This document shows, in pieces, positions 27,438 through 34,821 of a stretch of 64,000 bases of DNA. Made by a program: the position numbers and the translations under genes. This stretch comes from Oscillospiraceae bacterium (lineage in GTDB: Bacteria > Bacillota > Clostridia > Oscillospirales > Oscillospiraceae), in contig JAEETX010000002.1 of NCBI GenBank assembly GCA_016286665.1, positions 1 through 64,000 of the forward strand, written 5' to 3'. The first letter of the stretch is position 1; every line of letters begins with the position of its first letter. The notes under the pieces were generated by a model. It ran no database searches, was not told the origin of the DNA, and was given only the letters and a program-made list of their open reading frames with translations.

Positions 27438-27491
27438 TGCTTTTTCCTTTCTTTGCCTTTGATCGGGGAAAACCTGATCGGTTACCATTTA

Positions 27492-27520
27492 ATAAAACCA
27501 TAAATCGCCGCTTTTGTAAA
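27492..27520 (-). promoter_or_regulatory. Promoter of perR-rubrerythrin
   Basis: On the minus strand TTTACA (27515-27520), a 17-nt spacer and TTTTAT (27492-27497) with a TGG extension form a plausible promoter. Transcription would start near 27485, which excludes the ATG at 27488 and supports the TTG start of the regulator. No clear PerR box palindrome was found. Confidence 0.55.
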
Positions 27521-27564
27521 GTGCTTTCTTTCATATTCTTTTCGCTGAAACAGCCGCGCCGCGC

Positions 27565-27592
27565 TTGACGGATAACCGATTTATGTTATAAT
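27565..27592 (+). promoter_or_regulatory. Strong promoter directly abutting the Nudix gene
   Basis: TTGACG (27565-27570), a 16-nt spacer and TATAAT (27587-27592) with a TGT extension make a near-consensus promoter. The predicted transcription start (27597-27600) lies only 2-5 nt before the ATG at 27602, so the transcript is probably leaderless or nearly so. Confidence 0.75.
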
Positions 27593-27601
27593 TTTCATGC
27601 T

Positions 27602-28093
27602 ATGGAAAACACGACTTTATGCTACCTGGAAAAGGACGGGCAGTATCTGATGCTGCACCGGGTCAAAAAGGAAAACGACCTGAATCACGACAAATGGATC
27701 GGCGTCGGCGGGCGGTTTGAAAAGGATGAAAGTCCGGAGGAATGCCTGCTCCGTGAGGTTCGGGAGGAAACCGGTCTTATCCTGGACCGATGGAGATTTC
27801 GCGGCGTGGTGACGTTTATCAGCGACGAATGGGAAACGGAATACATGTACCTCTTCACCGCAGACCGCTTCCACGGCGAGATGATCGACTGCGATGAAGG
27901 CGTGCTGGAATGGGTGGACAAGGCCCTTGTCCCATCGCTGCCCCTGTGGGAAGGAGACAAGCTCTTTTTCCGGCTCCTTGCTCAGGATGCGCCGCCTTTT
28001 CTGATGACCCTGCGCTATCGGGGGGATACGCTCTGCTTTGCCTCCGTCAACGGAGAACAGGTAATACCACGGGGAAAGGAAGATGGAAAATGA
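27602..28093 (+). CDS. Nudix hydrolase, MutT/8-oxo-dGTPase-like
   Basis: This 163-residue Nudix hydrolase carries a perfect Nudix box beginning at Gly37 (G-x5-E-x7-REVREETGL), which binds Mg2+ and cleaves nucleoside diphosphate-linked substrates. The N-terminal segment and CDEGVLEWV resemble MutT-type 8-oxo-dGTP diphosphatases, which sanitise oxidised nucleotides, but the substrate is not proven by sequence. There is no ribosome-binding site before the ATG and the promoter abuts it. The stop codon overlaps the next ATG (ATGA), coupling it to the dehydrogenase. Confidence 0.9.
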   Translation: MENTTLCYLEKDGQYLMLHRVKKENDLNHDKWIGVGGRFEKDESPEECLLREVREETGLILDRWRFRGVVTFISDEWETEYMYLFTADRFHGEMIDCDEGVLEWVDKALVPSLPLWEGDKLFFRLLAQDAPPFLMTLRYRGDTLCFASVNGEQVIPRGKEDGK

Positions 28094-29145
28094 AATCAAT
28101 CCGCTGCGTCAGGATCGGTTCTCTGCGGGAAAAGGACCCGGAAAAGAAAGGAAAGATCGAAGTCTGGGATGTGCCGGAGGACCCTGTCGGGCCGGAGGAC
28201 GTGAAGATCAAGGTTGCCTACTGCGCCATCTGCGGCTCCGATCCGCACCTGGTGGAGGGCATCTTCGGCTGGCCGGTGCCCTACGGTATGGGGCACGAGG
28301 TCTCCGGCGTCATCGTCGAAGTCGGTGAAAAGGCCACGAAGAAGGGGCTCAAGGTGGGCGATCGCGTCGCGGGGAATTTCCTCAAATTCTGCGGCACCTG
28401 CTACTACTGCCAGAACGGGCAGCAGCAATTCTGCGAGCACGCGGACGAATCCAACCATCCCGGCTTCAGCGAGACCCTGGTCTGGCATGAAAGCCAGGTT
28501 TACAAGCTGCCGGACAGCGTCAGCCTCAAGGAAGGCTGCCTGCTGGAGCCCGTCAGCATCGCCGTGCGGGCCATGGACAAGGCGGAGCTGAAATTCGGCC
28601 AGCGGGTGCTGGTCAGCGGCGGCGGCCCCATCGGCCTGCTCATCACCCAATGCCTGAAAAAGAGCGGTGCGACGGAGCTGACCCTTTCGGAGCCCATCGC
28701 GGAGCGGCGGGAGCTGGCTCTTCGCTTCGGGGCCAAAAACGTCGTCGATCCCATGACCGAGAATATCCGGGACGCCGCGGACCGGATCACCGGCGGGCGC
28801 GGCTTCGACGTGGTTTTTGATTGCACCGGCAGCACCAAAGCGGTCTATGACCTGCCCTATGTGACGGCCAAGGGCGGCAAGCTGATCTATTCCGCCATGT
28901 ATCCCAATGATTTCGAGATGCCGCTGAACCTCTACAAGTTCTGCTACTACAACGAACTGACCATCACCGGCATGTATGTCGCGCCTTACGCTTTCCCCCG
29001 CGCAGCTCAGATGCTGCCGGAGCTGGACCTGGCGCCCCTGACCACCAAGGTCTTCGAGCTGGAGGATGCGGTGGCCGCCTTCGACGCTCAGGTCAGCGGC
29101 AAATACCCGAAGATCCTCATCCGCTGCAACAAGGATTTGGAATAA
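28090..29145 (+). CDS. Zinc-dependent medium-chain alcohol/polyol dehydrogenase
   Basis: This 351-residue MDR-family dehydrogenase resembles sorbitol/threonine dehydrogenases. The catalytic zinc site is represented by CGSDPH and GMGHEVSG, the structural zinc site by four cysteines in CGTCYYCQNGQQQFC, and NAD(P) binding by the SGGGPIG turn. The ATG at 28090 overlaps the Nudix stop; GGAAG lies upstream. It is followed after 12 nt by split transketolase genes, suggesting that it oxidises a polyol or sugar to a ketose that transketolase can use. The exact substrate is not predictable. Confidence 0.9.
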   Translation: MKSIRCVRIGSLREKDPEKKGKIEVWDVPEDPVGPEDVKIKVAYCAICGSDPHLVEGIFGWPVPYGMGHEVSGVIVEVGEKATKKGLKVGDRVAGNFLKFCGTCYYCQNGQQQFCEHADESNHPGFSETLVWHESQVYKLPDSVSLKEGCLLEPVSIAVRAMDKAELKFGQRVLVSGGGPIGLLITQCLKKSGATELTLSEPIAERRELALRFGAKNVVDPMTENIRDAADRITGGRGFDVVFDCTGSTKAVYDLPYVTAKGGKLIYSAMYPNDFEMPLNLYKFCYYNELTITGMYVAPYAFPRAAQMLPELDLAPLTTKVFELEDAVAAFDAQVSGKYPKILIRCNKDLE

Positions 29146-29157
29146 GGAGGTCTGCAA

Positions 29158-30048
29158 GTGAAAACCGTAGCTCCCATCGATCAGCAGGAGGTCCGAAGGC
29201 TGGAGGAAATCTGCTACCGCGTGCGCAAGGGCATCCTCACCCTGGTCTACAACATCGGAATGGGCCATCTCGGCGGCGAGATGAGCATGGTGGAAACGGC
29301 GGTTGCCCTGTATTACCGCTATATGAATTTCGATGTGCTGGATCCCCATAAGCCGGACCGGGACCGTTTCATTCTCAGCAAGGGCCACTGCTCCGAAACG
29401 CTGTACACCATCTTCTCCGATCTCGGCGCTTACAGCATGCAGTATATGATCGACAATTTCGAGTGTCTGGACAAATCCAAATTCGGGATGCACACCAACC
29501 GGAAATACTGCCCGCAGGTGGAGGTATCCGCCGGTTCCCTGGGCCACGGGCTGCCCATCGCCGTGGGTATGGCCCTGGCGGGACGGAAGCAGAAGGCGCC
29601 CTGGCGGGTCTTCGTCATGACCGGCGACGGCGAGCTGGACGAGGGCACCAACTGGGAAGCCCTCATGTCCGGCGGCCACTATCAGCTGGGGAATCTGACC
29701 CTGCTTGTGGACAAGAACCGTCTCCAGATGACCGGCCCCACCGCTCAGGTCATGAACCATGACCCGCTGGACAAAAAGCTGGAGGCCTTCGGCTGGGACG
29801 TGCGTGTCATTGAAGACGCAAACGATATGATGCAGGTATGCCGTGCCCTGGACGCCGTTCCCCAGGCGGACCCCGTCACCAGGAAAAAGCCCATCGCCAT
29901 CATCTGCAACACGGAAAAGGGCCACGGAGTGGACTTCATGGCCGGCAACGTCAAGTGGCACGGCGGCGGCCTGGGCAAAGAGGACTATGAGCATGCCATC
30001 GACTATGTGGAATCCCAGTGGGAAAGGAGGAAGGAATCATGGCGGTAA
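29158..30048 (+). CDS. Transketolase, N-terminal (thiamine diphosphate-binding) subunit
   Basis: This 296-residue protein is the pyrophosphate-binding half of a split transketolase, which moves two-carbon units between sugar phosphates. SKGHCSE, GSLGHGLPIAVGMAL, and the ThDP motif GDGELDEGTNWE with the Asn in KNRLQ are all present. The start is GTG at 29158 with AAGGAGG 7-8 nt upstream. It overlaps the C-terminal half by 10 nt; the second gene has its own ribosome-binding site, so this is a true two-gene form, not a frameshift. This form is common in Clostridia and archaea. Confidence 0.95.
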   Translation: MKTVAPIDQQEVRRLEEICYRVRKGILTLVYNIGMGHLGGEMSMVETAVALYYRYMNFDVLDPHKPDRDRFILSKGHCSETLYTIFSDLGAYSMQYMIDNFECLDKSKFGMHTNRKYCPQVEVSAGSLGHGLPIAVGMALAGRKQKAPWRVFVMTGDGELDEGTNWEALMSGGHYQLGNLTLLVDKNRLQMTGPTAQVMNHDPLDKKLEAFGWDVRVIEDANDMMQVCRALDAVPQADPVTRKKPIAIICNTEKGHGVDFMAGNVKWHGGGLGKEDYEHAIDYVESQWERRKESWR

Positions 30049-31010
30049 AATCCACCTTTGACTTTGACCAGATGCTTTCCAGCGCCAGGGAGGCTTATGC
30101 GGAGGAGCTGCTTCGCATGGCCGACGAGGGACTGGATTTCACCTTCACCTATTCCGATAACGTGGCCCCCTCCTCCTCCGCCGGCAAGCTGGTGGCCAAA
30201 TATCCGGACCGCTGCTTCAATTTCGGCATTGCGGAACCGGATCAGGTCGGCGCTTCCTGCGGCATGGCCCTGGCGGGCGAGATCGTGTATGCCCAGGTCA
30301 TGGGGCCCTTCCTCAGCCTGCGCAGCGCGGACCAGATCCACACGGACATCGCCTACAACGACGTGAACGTCCGCCTCATCGGCACCCATGCCGGCGTCAC
30401 AGCCGGCGGCGGCCCCACTCACAACTGCATCGCCGATCTGGCCCTCTATCGCGCCATTCCCAATCTGACGGTGGTCGTCCCCGCCGACGCCGCCCAGTGC
30501 TGCAAGGCGATCCGCCAGTCCTACAGCTTCCAGGGACCCATGGTCATCCGCATCGACCGCGCCGGGATGCCCGCTGTCTACGCAGACAGTGATTACGATT
30601 TCACATTCGGCAAAGCCATCCAGGTTTTGGAGGGCACGGACGTCACCATCATCTCCGCCGGTAGCCCCGTCTACTGGTCCATGATGGCGGCCAAGAAGCT
30701 GCAGGAACAGCACGGCATCAGCGTACAGCTCCTCGATATGCACACCATCAAGCCCCTGGACACGGCGGCGATCCTGAAGGTCGCCGGGGAGACGGGCAAC
30801 GTGGTCACCGTGGAGGAGCACTCCATCAACGGCGGTCTTGGAAGCGCAGTGGCGGAATGCCTGCTGGAAAACGGCTTCTCCGGCCGGTTCAAGCGCATCG
30901 GTCTTCCCGATGAATTCGCGGTCCTTGGAGAGACGGACGCCGTCTATCGCTACTACGGTCTGGACCCGGAGGGGATCGCCAACACCGTTTTTGAACTGCT
31001 GACCAAGTAA
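30039..31010 (+). CDS. Transketolase, C-terminal (pyrimidine-binding) subunit
   Basis: This 323-residue partner supplies the pyrimidine-binding domain (about 1-185, with NFGIAEPDQVGASCGMAL carrying the activating Glu) and the C-terminal domain with EEHSINGGLGSAVAE. The ATG at 30039 follows GGAGGAAGG; the open frame begins seven codons earlier without a better signal. Together with the preceding gene it forms the complete enzyme. It ends the operon, with a hairpin shared with the convergent GH3 gene. Confidence 0.95.
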   Translation: MAVKSTFDFDQMLSSAREAYAEELLRMADEGLDFTFTYSDNVAPSSSAGKLVAKYPDRCFNFGIAEPDQVGASCGMALAGEIVYAQVMGPFLSLRSADQIHTDIAYNDVNVRLIGTHAGVTAGGGPTHNCIADLALYRAIPNLTVVVPADAAQCCKAIRQSYSFQGPMVIRIDRAGMPAVYADSDYDFTFGKAIQVLEGTDVTIISAGSPVYWSMMAAKKLQEQHGISVQLLDMHTIKPLDTAAILKVAGETGNVVTVEEHSINGGLGSAVAECLLENGFSGRFKRIGLPDEFAVLGETDAVYRYYGLDPEGIANTVFELLTK

Positions 31011-31038
31011 GACGGATATCCGTAAACGACCGGAAAAG

Positions 31039-31077
31039 ATGCCCGCGGAGGAAGCTTTGACGCTCCTTCGCGGGCAT
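31039..31077. terminator. Bidirectional hairpin between transketolase and GH3 genes
   Basis: A long, nearly perfect stem (31039-31055 with 31062-31077, one mismatch and one bulge) lies between the convergent genes. The following sequence is moderately T-rich on the plus strand only. It probably terminates the transketolase operon and perhaps also the GH3 gene. Confidence 0.7.
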
Positions 31078-31093
31078 TGTCCTTGCTGTCGGA

Positions 31094-33283
31094 TCAGAGC
31101 CGGAAACTTGCCTTCAGGACGGTGCTGCCGGTCAGCGCCTGCGTCCGCGCGTCCGGCTGCCCGCCGCCGACCCAAAGGGTATAGCTTCCCTTTTCCACCG
31201 CTCTCGTCCCATCCTCATGATAGGTGTAGAGGGCGTCCTGCCGGATGCTGAGCGTCAGGCGCTGCTTCTCTCCGGGCTTCAGGAACACGCTGCCCAGGGC
31301 GCAGAGATGCCAGCGGGGCTGCGTTTCGTCGCCGCCGTCCCAGCGGACGTAGGCCTGCACCACTTCCCTGCCGGGCATGGAGCCGGTGTTCTCCACGCTG
31401 ACGGAGGCTTCCACGTTCTCTCCGGCCTCAACCTGCAGGCCATCGTACCCAAAGCTCGTGTAGCTGAGCCCGTAACCGAAGGGATAGAGCGGCTCTCCTT
31501 CAAAATAGCGATAGGTGCGGTTTTTCATGGCGTAGTCCGTGAAGGGCGGCAGGTCCTCGATATCGCGGTAGAAAGTGACCGGCAGCCTGCCGGAGGGGCT
31601 GAAGCGGCCGAAGAGCAGCTCGCCTACCGCCTGACCTCCCAGCGCGCCGGGATACCATGCCTGCACCAGCGCGCCGATGCGCGCGTCCTCCAGACTGAGG
31701 GCGCTGCCGGAGAGCAGCACCACCACCGTGGGCTTCCCCAGGTCCAGTACGTCTTCCAGAAGCCTGCGCTGATTGGAGGGTAGCAGCAGCGTCTTCTTAT
31801 CGCCGCCGGCGAATTCATCGCAGCTGTAGCCGCCCATCATTTCCTCGCCCTCCACGCTTTCATCCAGGCCCAGCACCAGCACCACGGCTTCGGATTCCTC
31901 CGCCATCGCCAGGGCTTCCGCTTCCCGGTCCCCGTGGCCCATAAGCTCCATCAGATTGAAGGTCGGGGCGACGTTCTCAAAGAAGGATACGGAGGCGTCG
32001 TCACCGGTCCTGCTCTCCCGAGCGGCAGGCTGCTGATACGGCGTCAGCTCGCAGCCCACGCCGTAGCGGATGCGCACCGTATCCCCCGCGGCGCGGCGGA
32101 TGCCGTCCAGCACGGTGATATACTCCGAAGCTTCGCCGTGGTAGTTTCCTTTCAGGGCGGAAATGCTCATCGCATTGGGGCCCAGAACGGCGATGGAGCG
32201 GAATTTGCCGGTGAGAGGAAGCAGCCCGTCGTTTTTCAGAAGGACCAGGGATTCTCTGGCGGCTTTCAGGTTCAGATAGCGGTGCTTGGGGCTGTCCAGC
32301 AGATCATGATTCACCCGCAGGGATTCCGGCGTCTCATACAGCCCCAGCCGCAGGCGCTGGGTCATCACATGGATGCAGGCCTTGTCGATATCCGCTTCCG
32401 TGATCAGGCCCCGTTCCAGGGATTCCGACAGGTTCATATAGACAAAGCCCAGATTCATGTCGCAGCCATGCTTCAGGGCCAGGGCGGCGGACTCCGCAGC
32501 GTCCTTCGTGACCTTGTGGCCGGTGTGGAAATCCTTCAGCGCCGTAAAATCGGAAACGACCATGCCCTCGAAATCCCACGTCTCCCGAAGGACCTTCTGC
32601 AGGAGCAGCTCCGAGGCGCAGCAGGGCTCGTCCAGCGTGCGGTTATATGCGCCCATGACCTGTGCGACCCGCGCTTCCTTTACCGCCGCTTCAAAGGCGG
32701 GCAGATAGGTCTCATGCAGGTCCTTGGCGCTGACGACGGCGTTGAATTCATGGCGGATGGGCTCCGGCCCCGAATGGACCGCGTAGTGCTTGGCGCAGGC
32801 GGCGGTGAGCAGATAATCCGGATCGTCCCCCTGGAGGCCACGGATATACCGGACGCCCATGCGGCTTGTGAGCCAGGGGTCCTCTCCGTAGGTTTCCTGG
32901 CCGCGGCCCCAGCGGGGATCGCGGAAGATGTTGATATTGGGGCTGTAGAGGCTCAGCCCCTTGAACAGGTCACGAACGCCGTGGGAAGAATACTGTTCAT
33001 ATTTGATCCTGGCCTCCTTTCCCACGGCTCTCCCGACCTCCCCAACCAGTTCGGGATCGAAGGTCGAAGCAAGGCCGATGCTCTGGGGGAACATGGTGGC
33101 GGTGCCCTCTCTGGCCGCCCCGTGGAGCGCTTCGCTCCACCAGTCCATTTCCGGAATGCCCAGCCGCTCCAGAGCGGGAGCGGCGGAAATGATCTGTGCG
33201 ATCTTCTCCTCCGTGGTCATGCGGGAAACAAGGTCTTCCGCCCGGCGGGCAAAGCTCAGGCTTTTATCCAGATAAGCTTCCAT
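31094..33283 (-). CDS. Glycoside hydrolase family 3 enzyme (beta-glucosidase/beta-xylosidase)
   Basis: This 729-residue GH3 enzyme has no signal peptide, so it acts in the cytoplasm on imported oligosaccharides. The N-terminal barrel contains NINIFRDPRWGRGQETYGEDP, the substrate-binding KHYAVHSGP and the nucleophile Asp in MVVSDFTAL. A second alpha/beta domain follows (from about 350), and a fibronectin III-like domain (about 610-720). The RDPRWGRGQE pattern and overall layout resemble bacterial xylosidase/arabinofuranosidase members more than classic cellobiases, but specificity is open. AAGGAG lies before the ATG. Its products could feed the nearby epimerase and transketolase. Confidence 0.93.
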   Translation of the reverse strand: MEAYLDKSLSFARRAEDLVSRMTTEEKIAQIISAAPALERLGIPEMDWWSEALHGAAREGTATMFPQSIGLASTFDPELVGEVGRAVGKEARIKYEQYSSHGVRDLFKGLSLYSPNINIFRDPRWGRGQETYGEDPWLTSRMGVRYIRGLQGDDPDYLLTAACAKHYAVHSGPEPIRHEFNAVVSAKDLHETYLPAFEAAVKEARVAQVMGAYNRTLDEPCCASELLLQKVLRETWDFEGMVVSDFTALKDFHTGHKVTKDAAESAALALKHGCDMNLGFVYMNLSESLERGLITEADIDKACIHVMTQRLRLGLYETPESLRVNHDLLDSPKHRYLNLKAARESLVLLKNDGLLPLTGKFRSIAVLGPNAMSISALKGNYHGEASEYITVLDGIRRAAGDTVRIRYGVGCELTPYQQPAARESRTGDDASVSFFENVAPTFNLMELMGHGDREAEALAMAEESEAVVLVLGLDESVEGEEMMGGYSCDEFAGGDKKTLLLPSNQRRLLEDVLDLGKPTVVVLLSGSALSLEDARIGALVQAWYPGALGGQAVGELLFGRFSPSGRLPVTFYRDIEDLPPFTDYAMKNRTYRYFEGEPLYPFGYGLSYTSFGYDGLQVEAGENVEASVSVENTGSMPGREVVQAYVRWDGGDETQPRWHLCALGSVFLKPGEKQRLTLSIRQDALYTYHEDGTRAVEKGSYTLWVGGGQPDARTQALTGSTVLKASFRL

Positions 33284-33321
33284 ATCATTTCTCCTTTTTT
33301 GGAATCATACGACCATAGAAA

Positions 33322-33347
33322 ACGGGCCTGCCGGTCGGCAGGCCCGT
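33322..33347 (-). terminator. Terminator after the 33358 gene
   Basis: A perfect 11-bp GC-rich stem (33322-33332 with 33337-33347) with a 4-nt loop is followed by TTTTC on the minus strand, 10 nt after the stop codon of the small membrane-protein gene. The GH3 gene downstream therefore probably has its own start, though no promoter is clear in 33284-33321. Confidence 0.8.
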
Positions 33348-33357
33348 GTAGTCTTTC

Positions 33358-33879
33358 TCAGATATCGCTGTAACGCTGTCCGCCCTTTTTCTGAACTTCC
33401 AGATCCTTGGGGATGTTGTTGCGGGTCTGGAAAGCGGCGATGCCCTTCTCCATTTCCTGATAATAGGAATCCTGAATCTTCACGGTCTTGGAGCCGTCCT
33501 TGAAGATGAACTCGGCGGAGGTGTTGTTCACACGGGCAGCACGGGGGTTCATGGGGTTGATCCCGGGGAACTGCCAGATGATGGCGCGCACTTCGTCGGC
33601 GCGGATCACCCGCTGATTGAACAGGTTCTGCTGCACAAGCGTATCCTCATAGATGTCCAGACGCAGAGAGAAGATCTGACGCAGCAGCAGAGCAAGAACG
33701 ATGACGAAGATGATGCCCGCGGCAATCGCAGCGCCCATCAGATTCCTGCCGCCCTTCAGCGTGGTAACAAGACATGCCACGAAAACGACGGCGAACAGGA
33801 TCGTCAGCATAACAAAGGGAAGATGGATCATGCCGGAGAGCTTGAGCGTAGTGTACTTTTTCCCGTATTTTTCTTCCAT
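33358..33879 (-). CDS. Hypothetical membrane protein, two helices plus soluble PH/YcxB-like domain
   Basis: This 173-residue protein has two transmembrane helices (about 20-38 and 48-66) followed by a beta-rich soluble part of about 100 residues. The layout resembles YcxB-like or bacterial PH-domain membrane proteins, but similarity is too weak to be firm. GGAGG lies before the ATG and a good promoter lies at 33912-33940. It is a single-gene unit, with the terminator at 33322-33347 directly behind it. Its function is unknown. Confidence 0.75.
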   Translation of the reverse strand: MEEKYGKKYTTLKLSGMIHLPFVMLTILFAVVFVACLVTTLKGGRNLMGAAIAAGIIFVIVLALLLRQIFSLRLDIYEDTLVQQNLFNQRVIRADEVRAIIWQFPGINPMNPRAARVNNTSAEFIFKDGSKTVKIQDSYYQEMEKGIAAFQTRNNIPKDLEVQKKGGQRYSDI

Positions 33880-33911
33880 ACTGAGACCTCCAAGATAAAT
33901 CTAATGGAAAC

Positions 33912-33940
33912 AATATAGCACGGGCGGAATCGGAAGTCAA
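33912..33940 (-). promoter_or_regulatory. Promoter of the 33879 gene
   Basis: On the minus strand TTGACT (33935-33940), a 17-nt spacer and TATATT (33912-33917) with a TGC extension form a near-consensus promoter. Its -35 box overlaps the rsgA stop codon, so it lies at the very end of the long cdaA-rsgA operon. Confidence 0.75.
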
Positions 33941-34821
33941 TTGCGGAAATCCCATTCTTTCAGGTCTTTCAATTCCTCCCGAAGACGCTGATAACTGCGG
34001 TATCGGCTTTCGCTGATCTGTCCGGCTTCGACCGCCGCACGCACGGCGCAGCCTTCATCCCTGCCGTGGCCGCAGTCATGAAAGCGGCACTTGCCGAGGA
34101 AGGGACGAAACTCCCGAAAAAGCTCCGGCAGGTCCTTTTTCAAACGGTATGATACATCCTCGGCGTCAAAAGCGGAAAAACCGGGCGTATCGGCGGCCAG
34201 CACGTCCTTTCCCAGGCGGAATGCCTCCACATGCCGGGTGGTATGCCGTCCCCGGCCCAGCTTTTGGCTGACTTCCCCCGTGGGCAGGAGCAGCGACGGC
34301 TCCAGCGCGTTGAGGAGACTGGATTTTCCCACGCCGGAATTCCCGGTAAAGGCGCAGAAGCTTCCCTTCAGCAGGGTAAGCAGCTCGCCGATCCCCTCTC
34401 CCGTGACGGCGCTCGTCTCCAGACAGTCGATCCCGGCGCTGCGATAGACGCCCGCCAGCTCCGCTGCGCGGGCCAGGTCGCATTTGTGGAAGCAAACGAC
34501 GGGACGGCAGCCCTTCAGTTCGGCAATGGCGATCATCCGGTCGATGAGAAAGGGTTCTGTGACCGGAACGACTGCGCTGGCCAGGATCACCAGGATATCC
34601 AGGTTGGCGACCGCCGGACGAATAAAGGAATTCCGCCGGGGTCGGATCTCCTCCAGGCTGCCCTTTCCCCCGCCCAGGGGCCTGACCTCCACCCGGTCCC
34701 CCACCAGCGGGGTGAAGTGCTCGGTCCGGAGCTTTCCCCGCGCCGAGCAGCAGAGGACCCCCTCCTCCGTTTCCGCATACCAGAGACCGCGGACCGCCTT
34801 GAAGATGAAGCCTTCAGCCAA
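33937..34821 (-). CDS. rsgA: Ribosome small-subunit-dependent GTPase RsgA
   Basis: This circularly permuted GTPase checks maturation of the 30S subunit. From the TTG at 34819-34821 it is 294 residues, the usual length; AGGACGG lies upstream and the start overlaps the prkC stop. An ATG at 34887 would add 22 basic residues inside prkC. The OB-fold is followed by G4, G5, G1 (GNSGVGKSS) and G3 (DTPG), and a C-terminal zinc motif (KCRFHDCGH...GCAV). G4 reads HKCD instead of NKxD, which might alter guanine recognition. It ends the prkC-prpC gene string. Confidence 0.93.
   Translation of the reverse strand: MAEGFIFKAVRGLWYAETEEGVLCCSARGKLRTEHFTPLVGDRVEVRPLGGGKGSLEEIRPRRNSFIRPAVANLDILVILASAVVPVTEPFLIDRMIAIAELKGCRPVVCFHKCDLARAAELAGVYRSAGIDCLETSAVTGEGIGELLTLLKGSFCAFTGNSGVGKSSLLNALEPSLLLPTGEVSQKLGRGRHTTRHVEAFRLGKDVLAADTPGFSAFDAEDVSYRLKKDLPELFREFRPFLGKCRFHDCGHGRDEGCAVRAAVEAGQISESRYRSYQRLREELKDLKEWDFRN

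Noticed and set aside
27487..27504. An AT-rich stretch that might be a PerR box overlapping the perR promoter
   Set aside because: It lacks the symmetric TTATAAT-type half-sites; only TTTA/TAAA ends match, which is expected by chance in an AT-rich promoter.
29158..31010. A transketolase broken by frameshift
   Set aside because: Each half has its own start and ribosome-binding site and intact domain ends. Split transketolases are normal in Clostridia.
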